A DNA stretch of 64,000 bases from Xiphydria camelus (GCA_963678675.1 OY783199.1:10066356-10130355), one strand, 5' to 3'; positions 34,353-45,967 are shown, counted from the first letter of the stretch. Notes: generated from the letters alone by a model not told the origin. Translations and numbers: made by a program.

Positions 34353-35925
34353 TATGCGCATGAAATGCAGTGTAAGGAATATCATGTTCTTGAACTTAAA
34401 AATCTTCTGCATTCTTCATTGTTGTGGAATGGTGTTGATTATTATCAGATACATCACTATATGATTGTGTTAATTTAAATCTTTCTCTCGATTCTCGACT
34501 TCGTTCTGTACCAGTTTTAGCTATTGCCTTCGTCATCGCTTTCGTTATCGCTTTCTTTACACGTTGCCTGTCACGAAACTCTTTTGCCCGTTGTTTTCTT
34601 GTTTTTGCCATAATAATAATATTACACACACATACACACACACACACCACACAAAATAATGCACAGTCATGCACGGTGGTTACTCGAGAAAGGTCGCGAC
34701 TCCGATCGCAGACTACACGAGCTCCGTATGACCGGCCACTCGACGCGGTAAAATCCGGGAAACTAAAAATGCGACAAACGAAATACAAACAACTCAGAAC
34801 TAACTCTGCGCCCTCTAGTCTGGCTTCTCATACCATCTTACGGATACGCCAAAGAAAGGATCCTAAACGCTAGATTTATGGTGAGTCCGAACAGTCCTCT
34901 TAGTGGCGGTGCGACACTGCGTCATCTCATAATATACCTAAATAATAGCTTTTTTTCATCGCCCCAAGAAACCCTCTCGAGCAACACAGACCAGACCCCC
35001 TCTGCACAGTCTCTAAACAGCGATTGATTTTTGCTTCATTTATTCTTCAGTTTCAAGTTAATAACTATAACAGGTGCGATGAAGAGTAGTTCTCCTCGGG
35101 GTCGTAAATCTGGAAGACACTACTGCGTGACACGACTAGTGACCGAAAACGTGGAGAGGTGGATTTAAATCGTATCGGTTAGTTGAAATAATTTAACACT
35201 GCACTCACAATATTCCCAGATAGAAAAGTGCTACAGGATTAGTGCAGTGCCGCCAATATACCGCCAAAGTTGATGCAGACCTTGTCGAAGCACGTCGTGT
35301 GGATAGAACCTGATATTTCTACCGTGGCATTGTACCGCAATTCTGGAGGAACTTTTCTATCTGAGTTACTGGTGATTATATTGGATTCAAAGAGATGCAG
35401 TAATTACGGAATTCCACGATGTAGCCGTGGTTTACAACGAGATACACTGCGAGGTTATTTTAAGGGAAATGTGAGGGACAGCGAACGCATTCGCAACCTA
35501 CATTCACCTAGACATACCGCCCGCCTCGGCGTTACGACCGATATACAGATTAGATCTAGATTAACGCGTTACTTAGGTTGCGATAATAGTGATCAGTAAG
35601 AAATGACGTAGAAGTCTCCTTTGCGACAGAGAATACATATTTTTTGCGAGGCTGGCTCGCGCGGCGGCCTCGCGATCCAGCCTCGCAAAGTCGACACATA
35701 GCTTTAGTCAACAGTTAGTAGACAGTGGCTCGGTCGTGAGCGGTGGAATGGGGAAGGGTGGAGAGCGGCGGGATGGGGCAGAGTCGAGAGTGGTGTAATG
35801 GGGCAGGGTCGAGATCGCTGTATGAGTGAGGCATGTACGGTAGCGCTGGAGTATATGGGTTTCGTTACGTTTTTTCATTGCATCGAGCGCGCTTTTAGTA
35901 CCCTCAGCAAAGAAGTTTCACTTCA
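34353..35925. mobile_element. Rest of the 1.8-kb insertion in copy 2
   Basis: Copy 1 reads directly from the AACAAAAA run to ATTCTTGAACA, so 34126-35925 is one or more insertions. It holds a basic minus-strand frame (34396-34611), a CA microsatellite (34622-34650), a hairpin TTTGCGAGGCTGG/CCAGCCTCGCAAA (35643-35690), and short repeats GGTGGAATGGGG-like at 35740-35820. Terminal repeats for the whole were not found. Confidence 0.5.
34396..34611 (-). CDS. Small basic protein, unrecognised
   Basis: From the ATG at 34611 the frame encodes 71 residues: MAKTRKQRAKEFRDRQRVKK, then AITKAMTKAIAKT and a Ser/Arg-rich segment. It is strongly basic and likely helical, similar in style to N-terminal nuclear-targeting regions of transposon proteins. 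It lies inside an insertion and ends shortly after an acidic stretch. Chance cannot be excluded. Confidence 0.2.
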   Translation of the reverse strand: MAKTRKQRAKEFRDRQRVKKAITKAMTKAIAKTGTERSRESRERFKLTQSYSDVSDNNQHHSTTMKNAEDF

Positions 35926-36211
35926 AAATTCTTGAACAGCACAGTAAAATTTCTGTGACTTAAACATTTTTTCGTGCTGCGAAATACTTTTTCTTGATTT
36001 TCTGTTAAATATCATAAGAAAATCAAGAAATTTTCGGGTGCTACACAGGAATTTTTCTGGTGCTGTCGCAGAAAATCATTGCCGATTGTTGCCGAGTGGC
36101 CATTCGGGCCTGTTCATAAAGATTCATACAGGCAACTTCCTGACCGTTTTGTCCCGCTATCCGAGGGTAAAGAGTAGGCATCTAACCTTGATACCTACCC
36201 TTTGCCGAGGG

Positions 36212-36714
36212 TATGCACCATGATTCAGGGACAGCACAGTAACTTTTTTTGAACCTCCCCTATAAAATTTTTTGATTTTTTCTTTCCGTGTATGTATCAT
36301 ATATACTCGAATAGAGCTATATACGTGTACGCAATCGGCGGAGGTTCTGGACCGTTTTCAACAAATTTGTCCCGGGAGAAGAATCGTCTAGTATCGGTAA
36401 AGCGAGTCGATCTTGCCGCATCATCTTCCCCGGCACCGCGATTCGAAGCTACATTGATACACTCTCTTATCTCGCGAACGAGAGAACCGGACCGACGTCG
36501 GTGGGGATAACGTGGGAAGCTTATTCCATTGGGATCATTCTCTACGCGAGTCGCGTCGAAGGAGAATGGAGTTACTGACGTTGAAAGCGCGTATCGTAGA
36601 TATACCTATATCACCGGCTATCTCTGCTGCTCGATACGATATAGCAGGTAAGTCTTGAGTGCAATGCAATTTAGATCAGGGGTGAAATGAATAGTTACGA
36701 TGAATTATCTACAC
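36212..36714. other. No gene seen
   Basis: A GC-richer patch at 36330-36560 has an open frame without recognisable content. Confidence 0.3.
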
Positions 36715-36815
36715 TAATATAATAAAGAGGAAAAGTTTGTGAGTTTATTTGATTATCGGGGGTAATCTCTGGAACTACTGATCCGATGAAGAAAAAACTT
36801 TCAATGTTAAGGAGC
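36715..36815 (+). repeat. Short dispersed-repeat fragment
   Basis: ATATAATAAAGAGGAAAAG followed by GGAACTACTGATCCGATGAA matches the style of a common invertebrate repeat end that advises a weak position relative to other families. I cannot assign a class from 100 bases. Confidence 0.3.
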
Positions 36816-36849
36816 CTGGACTTTTTGAATAAATATAGGCTATATATTT

Positions 36850-37460
36850 TTTTTTATTTAAGCATTAAAACTGTACAGTTTATTCTGTTTCTACATAATT
36901 GATTCGTAATTGCACTTATAGCATACATTTTTATGTTACATTCATTTACAAACTTATCTAATATTACCAAGACTTTAGTGGGAAGGGTTGAAAATAACGC
37001 TTGGATATAATAAGGTGGAAAAAAAGCCAATAGAGTTAAGCTGACGGATCATACGAATTCTTTGTATATCAAAAAGGGGGCATTGCCAGAACACGTGATT
37101 CAAATTTTCGTTGTCATTCCCGTATTTACATGAAGAGGATTCTGCGATATTTATTCGGGCTAAAGAGAGAGGACGCGAGGCTATATGTAATGATTTGAAC
37201 GGGCTCTATTTATCCAAACAATTGTGTTACGCGGTAGTTTTCATCCTTTGAATCATGACTTTTTCTTCTATCGTTGAAATAACATTCGAAGTGTTTTTTT
37301 CCCTTTCTCCAAGCCTATAATACATGGAAATAGTACTTTTTAGAAGAAATAATTTATAAAGTTTTAATATTACATAAATTATATTCCTATAGTGGGAGTA
37401 GGAATAAATCCCCAAAAAGTTCCCATGTGGCCGATGTCCGCAACATCCCTTATTTTGCAA
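36850..37460 (-). pseudogene. LINE ORF2 C-terminal remnant
   Basis: A minus-strand frame near 37050-37180 reads SSCKYGNDNENLNHVFWQCP, then LFDIQRIRMI. The CxC/C...NHxxWxC pattern followed by an aromatic-rich tail is the C-terminal zinc motif of several insect non-LTR retrotransposons. Upstream, 37227-37460 is open and could be the decayed linker. Stops and shifts abound, and RT motifs are absent. Its 3' end fades near 36850. Confidence 0.5.
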
Positions 37461-38113
37461 AAAACCATCCCCGGATGGTATATTGTGCCGGTTTTTCTCA
37501 ATTTCCTCTTAAACTGTTGTTCAAACGTAAAAAATGTATAGAACCAAAAACTTTCGCCATTAAATTCTACACAAAAACTATTCTATAAGCATTTTAGCTA
37601 ATCCTCTCTGAATTTCCGCTAATAACGTTCAAAGTTAGGTATAGTTTTTAGCATGTAAAATGTGGCTTTAATAGTGATTTTCATAGTTCTGGTGCTATAA
37701 TATGACTACGTAAGTATTACACAGGCACACAAAAAAAAGTTCCTGTTCCCGGAACCATAGTCTAGGCGTCAGGGGTTATTTGGCCAAAAAAATTGCGACA
37801 AAGCTAACTTTTGTTAGAATCTCTTCGTTAATAGACACTTTTAGCAAACCCTAAAATTTTCTCCGTATCCCTATCCGTATCCGTAAACTTATCGACTTAC
37901 GTTGGCCGCAAAATAACCGTTTAAGCAAGCATCGATCTACCCATACGTATACGAAACCGAAAGCAATAACCTCAAAAAAAAACTGTCAAAGAACTTAGTT
38001 ATTGGACAGAGTGTTCTTATTTTTTTATTGATAATATTTATTTAAGTAAGAACTAGAAATCTTGTTTTTATTCATTTAAATTAGACTGTCTAATAACTGC
38101 AAGGTGTCCAATA

Positions 38114-38400
38114 GATAGATAGATAGGTAGATAGTTTATTTCGGCCCACTGGCCTAGAAAAGGACTTGGCAAGTAACAAACATATTCCCTACAGTGTTCC
38201 TCCCATACCAGCATTCCACAATTCTTTCCATGCATACTTCTCTTTACGTAAACCGTTATCATTTCTCTGTATCATGTATTTTGTGCGCGTTTTCTCTTTC
38301 TCCTTCTCTTTCTTTCTCTGGTCTATCGTTCTTAGCTACGATACCTTCTTGCTTGACGCCCCCTCACCTAAGATCTCCTCTCTCGTTAACTTCGTTCTCT
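38114..38400 (-). mobile_element. 5'-truncated LINE fragment with 14-bp duplication
   Basis: CAAGGTGTCCAATA at 38100-38113 is repeated exactly at 38401-38414. The insert begins with a GATA-type run, which is the TATC tail of a minus-strand element, next to TTTATTTCGGCCC. A minus-strand frame ending KEKYAWKELWNAGMGGTL and a stop may be the ORF end. A 287-base insert with a tail microsatellite is typical of 5' truncation during target-primed reverse transcription. Confidence 0.75.
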
Positions 38401-38764
38401 CAAGGTGTCCAATAACTGGGTGGTTTACCCTAATTATTGTACATAATTATGGACGATATACTTCACCCCATCCTAATTGATAAGGCCGATGAAGATGACG
38501 ACGATTTGGACGATCTAGTTAAGGGCATATTTTACACGATGGGGACCTCCTGAGTAACCGGGCAGCTCTCTATGGAAATTTTGATCTTGCTTTTTATAAC
38601 GATAGCCTCAGCCTTGCCATGTTTAGGTTTAGAAGAAGGGATATACCGAGGCTATAGCCAGGGCTCTACAAATTCCTGACCCGATTGTTGTAACTCGAGT
38701 TTCCTTAACAAGTATATACAGTCCTATTGATCTATTTCTTAGGAGGGTTTTACCCTAGTAGCAG

Positions 38765-38900
38765 AGGATATCTGTCAGACATCTACAAGATGTCTATATG
38801 TCTAGGAAATGATATCTATATTTGGTATAAATGTGGTCGAAATCTAGATATAGACAGAGAGAGAGAGAGCGCGCGTATATAGATGTCTGACAGATATCCT
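38765..38900. repeat. Small palindromic element
   Basis: Inverted AGGATATCTGTCAGACATCTA ends enclose about 95 bases with an AGAGAGAG run. The length and shape suggest a MITE; flanking duplication is unclear. Confidence 0.55.
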
Positions 38901-39763
38901 AAGTTGACAAGAATCGATATTCTGTGGTAAATATAATAATTTCATAAAATATAAAATTAATAATATTAAAAAAAGGAATTACAAAGCACTAGAGGGCCTT
39001 CTCGTTTTCTAATAAAATGCTAGCTGCTAATTCGTTTTAAAGTTTTTTATTAAAGAATGAGAAGACTAATATAGCGGCATCGAGGCGCCTTGCGTCTGCC
39101 TAACATAACGCCCGCCTCGCCGTCGCGACCAATGGCGGAAATTAAGAGAGGATACACTAATATTTGAATCTTACCGCTATAAAATCTAGTAACTCTCGAA
39201 AGTTACCGAGTCTAGTTGCATACGCGACAGGATACGTGTTCGGATAGGGATACGACGGTAGGCCCGTAACGATACGGTCAACGTAACGCATCGAGACCAC
39301 CGTATCTATTCTGCGCATGCGCAGACAGATGCGTATACGGATACGTTTAAAATTTAGGACGTGCTAAAAGTGTCTAATAAGTAAATAATAAACAAATAAA
39401 AAATGGGTACAAAAATTCGGCCCGGAACATATTGTTTAAACAAGTTTAATAAGCAATTTCGAGTTTTTTGTGGAAATCTCGAAAAATATGCGTTAAATCA
39501 AAAAATAGTTACTAACAATTTTGATCGTTGTAAAATTTGCAATAAAAAATGTCTACAATTTTTCCCGTAAAACCCATAGTTTTCAAAATATAGACCGCAT
39601 TGAGACTCAGACCACTGATAGAACACTGTACTCGTATAATACTGGCTTCTGGTAGCATCCCAAACTGCCATAGTTATACTAATTTTATAAGAAGGGTGGA
39701 TTAAGCTGAGAGAAAAGTGAAGAGGAATAAACAGATTTCATTTAAAGATCGCCTATTTGCATA

Positions 39764-40720
39764 TTAACTATTTAGTATCGGACTTTTTTTTCTAACTGGC
39801 GAAACGTTGATATCGGCATCTTCAGGAGTTTCCGTTTCAGTTGCCTCCTTAGCGTCAGATTCTTCGTCTAGTTGAACAGAAAGGAAGTTTTCCATGTCGA
39901 TATCCACACATTCATCCACATCTTCTTCTATATCAATTTCCGTAGAAATGTTAGAACAAGTGCATCCTTGCCAGTGACGACAAATAAAGGAGCAGTAGAG
40001 ACCAACCTTGCGACAACTGCAATAACCAGAGCAGCCTTTGGTGCATTTACAGCAAATAATTTTCAACAGTGCTTCAGGTGCAAGTGGTTGCATTGTATAA
40101 TAGTTATTGGTAATAGGCCGTTCGATATTTGTTTCCACCCCCAGCATATAGATGATAATTGCTCTCCTAGCCAAGTCTGTTCTTGATGATATACTCTAAA
40201 TGAGTGCTGTTGAGCAGCTTTACGTGTAGGCGGTAACGACGCCAATTCATCGAGTTCTTCACCGTAGCTTTCTCAAAGCAGTGAAATCTGAACTCCTCCA
40301 AATACATTCCCAACTCGTGTCCTCCATATAATGGAATAATAAATTTCTGCGCTGCAATGTCCAAATGATCAGGATGAGCGCCTGACTGTAAGAATGGTGA
40401 TAAAATGATCTTTAGTTCGTCATATTTCTCCACTGTCTTCACGAATTTTGTTTTTCCCTGGCGAAAAAATGCTGATGTCGTATCACACCCACTGAAGGCA
40501 TGTAGGAACAGCAGGTAGGATTGCAAAGAAGGGTATTTGAAACTATTGGAGCTATGCAATACTTGTGGGGTCTTTCCTTTACCTGGTTTCATAAAATAAA
40601 CGTTAGAATTAGCGGAAGTCAAATATGTCAATAGCACCAAAATATCAACATCTTCTCAAATGATTGCAACTGCTTCGTGATTTGATGATACTTCGATGGC
40701 AGAATTCACAATGAGTGTAT
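39764..40720 (-). pseudogene. HAFSGCDTTSA-family gene with CXC motif, broken
   Basis: Read on the minus strand from about 40720. There is one stop near 40660, then ILVLLTYL, then LFLHAFSGCDTTSAFF (about 40480-40530), then FIIPLYGG. After a shift near 40240 come SFRVYHQEQTWLG and WGWK, and after a second shift the Cys-rich KIICCKCTKGCSGYCSCRK followed by GLYCS (39960-40070). An acidic tail follows to the stop at 39764. From memory, this order (HAFSGCD, then VYHQ..W.G, then a tesmin/CXC-like cluster) defines a high-copy arthropod family of unknown function, usually found in mobile DNA. At least two frameshifts and one stop make it inactive. Confidence 0.65.
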
Positions 40721-41689
40721 CAGTATCTTCACATACGCCTGTTTGCAAACAAATCCAGCCATTTGAAGCTTCTCAATTAGAAGTTGAATCAAGTGATTTT
40801 GATTGCGGTCATTGGAAAGGAATTTTTCTTGCGATGCCGGAGCCTTCATGGTTTCATAAAAGGAGCCAAGATGGGTCGATCCTTCGTGCCTGGTTAAGCC
40901 AGATAATTAGGGTTTCTCGATCGATTATCTATTGAATTCGTCATTCTCCCCTTTAAAAGGTTAATATAATATTCTATCAGAATGGGTATGCGCGGGAAAC
41001 GGTTTATTCCGACTCGTCCAGCAATTAACCCTTTCAGGAAAGGTTCTGGATTGCGAACTCATTAGCAGCCTGCATTCGCCGAAACAGACCGCTTGCCTTG
41101 TCATTGTCACCGTTCATGGAATTAGTGCTTCACTTATTTGCAATGATATCGAGCGGTATGAACCGATGTGTCAAATTCCGTTTGTCGTGACGGAACAAAC
41201 CGTGTTTCCTTCGAGGCAGTTTGCTTCATACTGTTCAAAATAACTATTCAACAAATGTATTTGTTAAATGTAAAAGTATTTTTTTAAAAATAGGATTATC
41301 AAACCAATATAATGCTGCTTAAAAATTCATTAAAATACGGTAAAATTTAAATTTAAATACCACGCACAATTTAAAATTCAAAGAATGTCGCTTGATAGTA
41401 ACATGCTCAGCGCGAAGTCATGGAGTACTTAAATAATAAGCTCATAACTCAAAAAATACGAGGCAGGGGTCAAAACTATAAGACATTTTTTATTGCAAAT
41501 TTCATAAGGAACAATATTCCTTATACCCATTTTTTTTATTAAACCCATAGTTTCTGAGATTTCCTCAAAAAACCTAAAAATTGTCAATTCAAATTGTTTA
41601 AAAAACATGTTCCGGGTGGAATTTTTGTATCCATTTTTGTAATATTCATTACTTACATAATGACGAAGAAATTTAAAAAAAAACATCGT

Positions 41690-41930
41690 AATTTCTTTTC
41701 TATTTCTAATTTTTAATTCTCTGATGCCTGGACTACCAGACCAGTATAGCTTTATGTTTTTGGGTCATGTTCAAGGTCATTTTAAGGTCAAATCATGGAA
41801 AAATAGTCAAATCGATTCAAATTATTATTCCTATATATTTTGGGTGTCACTGAATTCAAATTCGATGTTCGTTCTTTTATAACGTACTCGTTTATCCTCA
41901 AAAGATCTGTGCAAGGGATTTCTCTTGCGT
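41690..41930. repeat. Inverted partner of 42580-43230
   Basis: ACCAGTATAGCTTTATGTTTTTGGG and following text mirror 43210-43235, and TCCTCAAAAGATCTGTGCAAGGGA mirrors 42590-42620. The arms flank the gene remnant between them. Only the first bases of each block are quoted from the longer match; the identity is imperfect. Confidence 0.6.
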
Positions 41931-42545
41931 TTTTTTCCTTTTTCCGCGCTTTCTCTCTGCAACATCCAACAGAAATCTGCCATCATGTTCTCATCCCATG
42001 TACCCTTAAATCTTCATTCTACATCTTTAAAATCTTGGTGGAAACGTTCTCCTTGTTATTCACTGACATTGCCAACGTTATCTGGAAATTCGTCCACATG
42101 ACTGTCCATAATATGTAATTTTAAACTCATATTACATTCCAATCTCCTGAAATTCTCAATCATGTCAGATAATATTTTTGTGTAGTCCGAGCTCTTATGA
42201 TAGCCTAAAAAATTACTACATACTTTCTTGTACTATATACTAGCTGACCCATGCATTCTTCTCAGTAGGGCTCATTTGAGTTACGAAGTGATCGTCTCTG
42301 ATCATTTTTCGAATCTGAGGTCCATCGAATACTCCTACTCCTACTTTATCATCAGATAGACCAGGAAATTGATCTTGTAAGTATTTGTAATAATTGCCTT
42401 CTTTATTCAACGCTTTGACGAATTGTTTCATGAGTCCTAACTTTATATGTAATGGAGGTATCAATACCTTCTTTGAATCTATCAACGGCTGCTGTAAGAT
42501 ATTGCCGCATCCTACAACGAAGGATATTCTAGATCCTCAAACCTT
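41840..42545 (-). pseudogene. Uncharacterised high-copy transposon-associated gene, broken
   Basis: The minus strand reads LIDSKKVLIPPLHIKLGLMK, then FVKALNKEG and FDGPQIRKMIRDD (42270-42480). After several stops it reads SHVDEFPDNVGNVSE, GERFHQDF and MMADFCWMLQR (41930-42090). From memory, this series, ending in a GERFHQD and a DYCW-type motif, belongs to a very abundant invertebrate protein family without assigned function, commonly found as multi-copy genes and so presumably mobile. Four or more stops or shifts are present. It shares strand and the inferred element ends with the CXC-family gene 1.1 kb further along. Confidence 0.6.
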
Positions 42546-42729
42546 TTTCACGTAATGATTTTTTTATCTCTACTATCCCATTTGCAAAGATCCCTTGCAC
42601 AGATCTTTTGAGGATAAAGGAGTACATTATAAAAGAAGGCGAAACGATGAAGTAGCAGAGTGAGATAGAAAATGCACGTTCCAGCGGCTCCAAAAAATAT
42701 AATGGAGTGATGATGCGAAAAGATTTGAA

Positions 42730-43240
42730 TATTTTTGCTGGATTTGACCTTGAAATGAACCTGACCCTGCCATACTGGAGGCAAATGAACCTCGGATTCT
42801 GACTCAGTGACCCCGAAGACATATTGACGTAGTAATTTAGTCCCGTGAAGACATATTTTCTTATTTTTGCAATTGTAATATGAACCCTCCATACAATAAC
42901 ATGAATTGACCTTGAAATGACCTTGGGGGTTATGTTACCAAAAAAATTGAATACATATATAAAATTTCCCGTTCTTTCAGAATCTGCAGTCAAAAATTCA
43001 TTTTGGCAGAATAAACACATTTGACCTTGAAGTGACCATGAATTTGACCTTGTCGGATTAAACGGACATCGGATTTGGATTCAGCGATACCAAAAATATA
43101 TATGAGTAATAATTTGAATCGATTTGACTATTTTTCCAGGATTTGACCTTGAAATGTCCTTGAGCATGACCTGATGGAGACAAGCGGACACCGGATTCGG
43201 ATTCAGCGACCCCAAAAACATAAAGATATACTGGTCTGAT
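42730..43240 (+). repeat. Degenerate ~120-bp tandem units
   Basis: Four units start with TGACCTTGAAATG-type words at about 42728, 42908, 43022 and 43143. Several contain GGATTCGGATTCAGCGACCCC followed by an AT-rich link. The core, inverted, is TTTTTGGGGTCGCTGAATCC, resembling the units at 3420-3640 and 51900-52090. Confidence 0.6.
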
Positions 43241-43276
43241 TCCGGGAAATGGAACTTTTTTTGTGTGCCTTTGTTA

Positions 43277-43800
43277 TCAAATCTGATAACTTCAGTTTGC
43301 AATATATTTTATACCAGTATGTAAAGTGGTTTCAATGTATGCCTCTTTTACCCTATATCTTTATATCTATATTGAAAATAAGGGATATAATATGCATATT
43401 TATGTACCTATACAAAACTGGCATACATAGTTAAATGCATGCTGCTCCGTATTATCCGAGATTTCGATTATCCGAGATGCACTACCCTACAACTACCCCG
43501 ATAACTGGGACACTTGTAATTTATTAGACCTAACCTAAATTAGATCATAAGTTACAGCTGAAAAGCCAACGCGTTCTACTCGTTCCGATCGACTCTTAAA
43601 TCCCATTAGAGAAGAAAGCTCCACGACTCCATTTTAAATAAAACATTAATTACCGCGACGACCTCGGGAACGAAGTCTTAACGCGCCTGAAAAACCATCC
43701 AACTGTCGCCTGCGAGGAATTCTGCGTGTACATATACATGTATCTTCCCCAAACGCTGTAACGTAATAGCTGAACCTATATTTACTATAGTTACTTTTAC
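43277..43800. other. No gene seen
   Basis: Unique-looking sequence with no domain, repeat ends or tandem structure that I could support. Confidence 0.35.
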
Positions 43801-43814
43801 GTTAGTTAATAGCA

Positions 43815-43999
43815 CGCTGACTAGAGAGTGGAAGAAAAGCCTTAAGACCACAGAAGAAACAACTTCTGACGTCTGCTACGATGAAGAAAAGGCTAGCTTG
43901 TGCCAAAAAATATGCCCACTGGACTGCAGAAGACTGGAGAAAAGTATTATTTTCCGATGAGACACACTTTTTAGTGTCGGTGCCGGTCAAAATTTGTTA
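43815..43999 (+). pseudogene. Tc1-like transposase fragment, first Asp region
   Basis: The + strand reads GRKALRPQ-like text, then LLTSATMKKRLACAKKYAHW, and DWRKVLFSDETHF with the first catalytic Asp intact, then stops after about 60 codons. The same segment occurs inverted at 44508-44690. It is a duplicated piece rather than a whole element. Confidence 0.75.
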
Positions 44000-44251
44000 G
44001 AAAGAGAAACATGATGTAATGTTCTTAATCAATAAATGCACGCACTGTTTTTAGAACAACAGGATTTAATAATGAAAGTTAATAACGAACATGAAAAGTA
44101 GAAAGCCGGTGTGATACATGTGAATAGTTTCACGATCGGTAGGAGACAGAGAGTCGACGACGTCTCGTCGGATACGCGTCGAACTAGCGGCGCGGCGATC
44201 ACGATACGCGTACATTAATAGGGGGCGACACAGTAGCATTTCCGGGGTTTA
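44000..44251. other. Insertion between the two Tc1 pieces
   Basis: GC-rich 44150-44220, with an ATCAATAAATGCACGCACTG phrase at its left. It might be a retroelement end, but nothing diagnostic is seen. Confidence 0.3.
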
Positions 44252-44858
44252 AACTACTAAAGACACTACACATGACATGGAGCCGAGTCCGGTTGAAAGA
44301 GCGGTCCGTCGACTGCTTGAACTTTATCCAGTTGGGTGATTAAAATTCTCTCCAACATTATACTTCTCGCTGTTCATCATACCTTCAACTGGGACAAGTT
44401 TTCCAGTGCCCACGTATGAAAAACAGCCCCAAAACATATTTTTTACCGGATGTTTTACCGTTTGAACCAAATGAGCTGTAGTTAGCGTCTCGTCCGCACT
44501 CCTTCTATCAAATTTTGTCCGGCACCGATACTAGAAAGTGTGTCTCATTGGAAAATAATACTTTTCTCCAGTCTTCTGCAGTCCAGTGGGCATATATTTT
44601 GGCCCAAGCTAGCCTTTTCTTCATCATAGCAGACGTCAGGAGTTGTTTGTTCTGCGGTCTTAAGGCTTTTCTTCCACTCTCTAGGAGTCGTCTACAAACT
44701 GTGGAGTCATGCATTTTCACTGCAGCTTTTTCTAAGTCTTGTTGAAGATTAAAGCTCATTTTTCCGGGATTCAGTTTACTATTGCGTAAAAGAAAACATT
44801 CATCTCGAGGAGTAGTTTTTCTCTTTCTTCCACATTTTCTTTTTCGTTTTACTTCCAC
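44252..44858 (-). pseudogene. Tc1-like transposase, N-terminal two thirds, truncated
   Basis: Starting near 44858: a basic KRKRKCGRKRKTTPRDE segment, then a HTH-like region (LEKAAVKMHDSTVCRRLLE), AHWTAEDWRKVLFSNETHF, then TVKHPVKNMFWGCFS, LVPVEGMMNSEKY and, after a one-base shift, DSAPCHV with the second Asp. The first catalytic Asp is changed to Asn (SNETHF against SDETHF in the neighbouring copy). The C-terminal third, including the last catalytic residue, is missing, and there is a stop after DSAPCHV. It is a cut-and-paste transposase, inactive here. Confidence 0.85.
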
Positions 44859-45514
44859 TCATCCAATCTCCCTTTCTTGCTTTATTATTTTGTTTACAGC
44901 TCCCAGACTCACAAAACACTCTTTTGCAATGTTTCTCAGCGTCATTGATGTGTGCTCACTCAGTGTGATAATCGTTTCCCTTTTCCTATATATATATAGG
45001 CGTGATATCAATTACGTTAGATAACCACTAAAAACTATTAGTATCAATATTTCTTATAAAATCAACAAAAAGACAGAAAACAACTCAAAATAATCTGAAG
45101 ATATGTAACTCGCATTAACACAAATGAAATACAGAGTAGAGGTTATGTAATATGGAATTTACGTGGAAATAACTTGCAGAAATGACAATATTATGCTGTG
45201 TTCACATTAATTCGCACAATACTGTATATATATTGGAGGTATAATAATACGTCGGGACGTTCGGTGGAAAGCGATAATGGTGCCGCGACCTACTTACTTT
45301 CCAACAAAAAGGTGAATGATATATTCCCCGCTACTTCGGATTGCTTTCAGCATCGCGGGGGGGGGGGGGGGGGGAACTTGAAATGGGGATGGAACGATAG
45401 CGCGGCGGGACCAAGAAGAGGGTTTAAGGTGATAGAAATAAGGAGGGGCCGCCGTTGCGGCGACACCTTGAATAAACGTCTCTTTTTGAACGGGAAATCC
45501 CACTACGTTCGTAT
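44859..45514. other. No gene seen; G18 run
   Basis: There is a TATATATA run near 44988. A run of 18 G at 45357-45374 could be a G-quadruplex or assembly slip site. The open frame across it is low-complexity. Confidence 0.35.
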
Positions 45515-45967
45515 TCTCTCTCTCTCTCTCTCTCTCAGTTACGGGTGTGTAACGGTTTCAACTGTCTCAGTGATTTTTGATTCTTTTTGCTCGATTTTGT
45601 CCGGGGGTATCCATCTGTTACCGAGTACCGTGTGCTACATTTTGCGGGCTTTTCATCGGCGTGTTTCTTTGTGTGGTATGTGACTGCTGTTGGCAACCAT
45701 CTGATTTGTCTTAAACCAAATTTCGGATTTGAGGTTAGCAGTACGGACGGTGCTGGATGTCCGCGCATGAACGCTGTGCACTTATCCCTCTCGCCATTTT
45801 ACGTTCACCGCCCGTATTAATCAGTCAGTGCTCCCGGCCGGTAATTCATCTTTTGCTGGAATCTACATCCGTCTTGTTTCTGATTGCGCAATCTTAGCTC
45901 CAGCCATCACTACACGGACGCTTGGCTTCCTTCCATCGCTAAAGATCTTATACCTTCAAGCATAGAT

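Larger units (their letters stand above)
28139..36211 (+). repeat. Large dispersed repeat, copy 2, with nested insertions
   Basis: Collinear with 1-2612 plus 12187-12591. Relative to copy 1 it has insertions at about 28239-28450, 29427-30897, 31121-31471, 32366-33880 and 34126-35925. Its left limit is set only by where the match to window base 1 begins. No gene of its own is seen. Confidence 0.85.
37720..43273. mobile_element. Candidate 5.5-kb CACAGG-ended transposon with two genes
   Basis: The left end is CACAGGCACACAAAAAAAAG then TTCCTGTTCCCGGAA. The right end is its inverse with a few changes, closing in GTGTGCCTTTG. TTA flanks both sides (37717-37719, 43274-43276). Both minus-strand coding remnants (39764-40720 and 41840-42545) lie inside. 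A LINE fragment and a MITE are later insertions. The right subterminal region carries about 120-bp repeats with a GGGGTCGCTGAATCCGAATC core, related to the arrays of the other CACAG elements. The pairing of the two ends is inferred, and two independent fragments remain possible. Confidence 0.45.

Noticed and set aside
43815..43990. Minus-strand frame over the Tc1 fragment
   Set aside because: It is the complement of the recognisable + strand transposase text.
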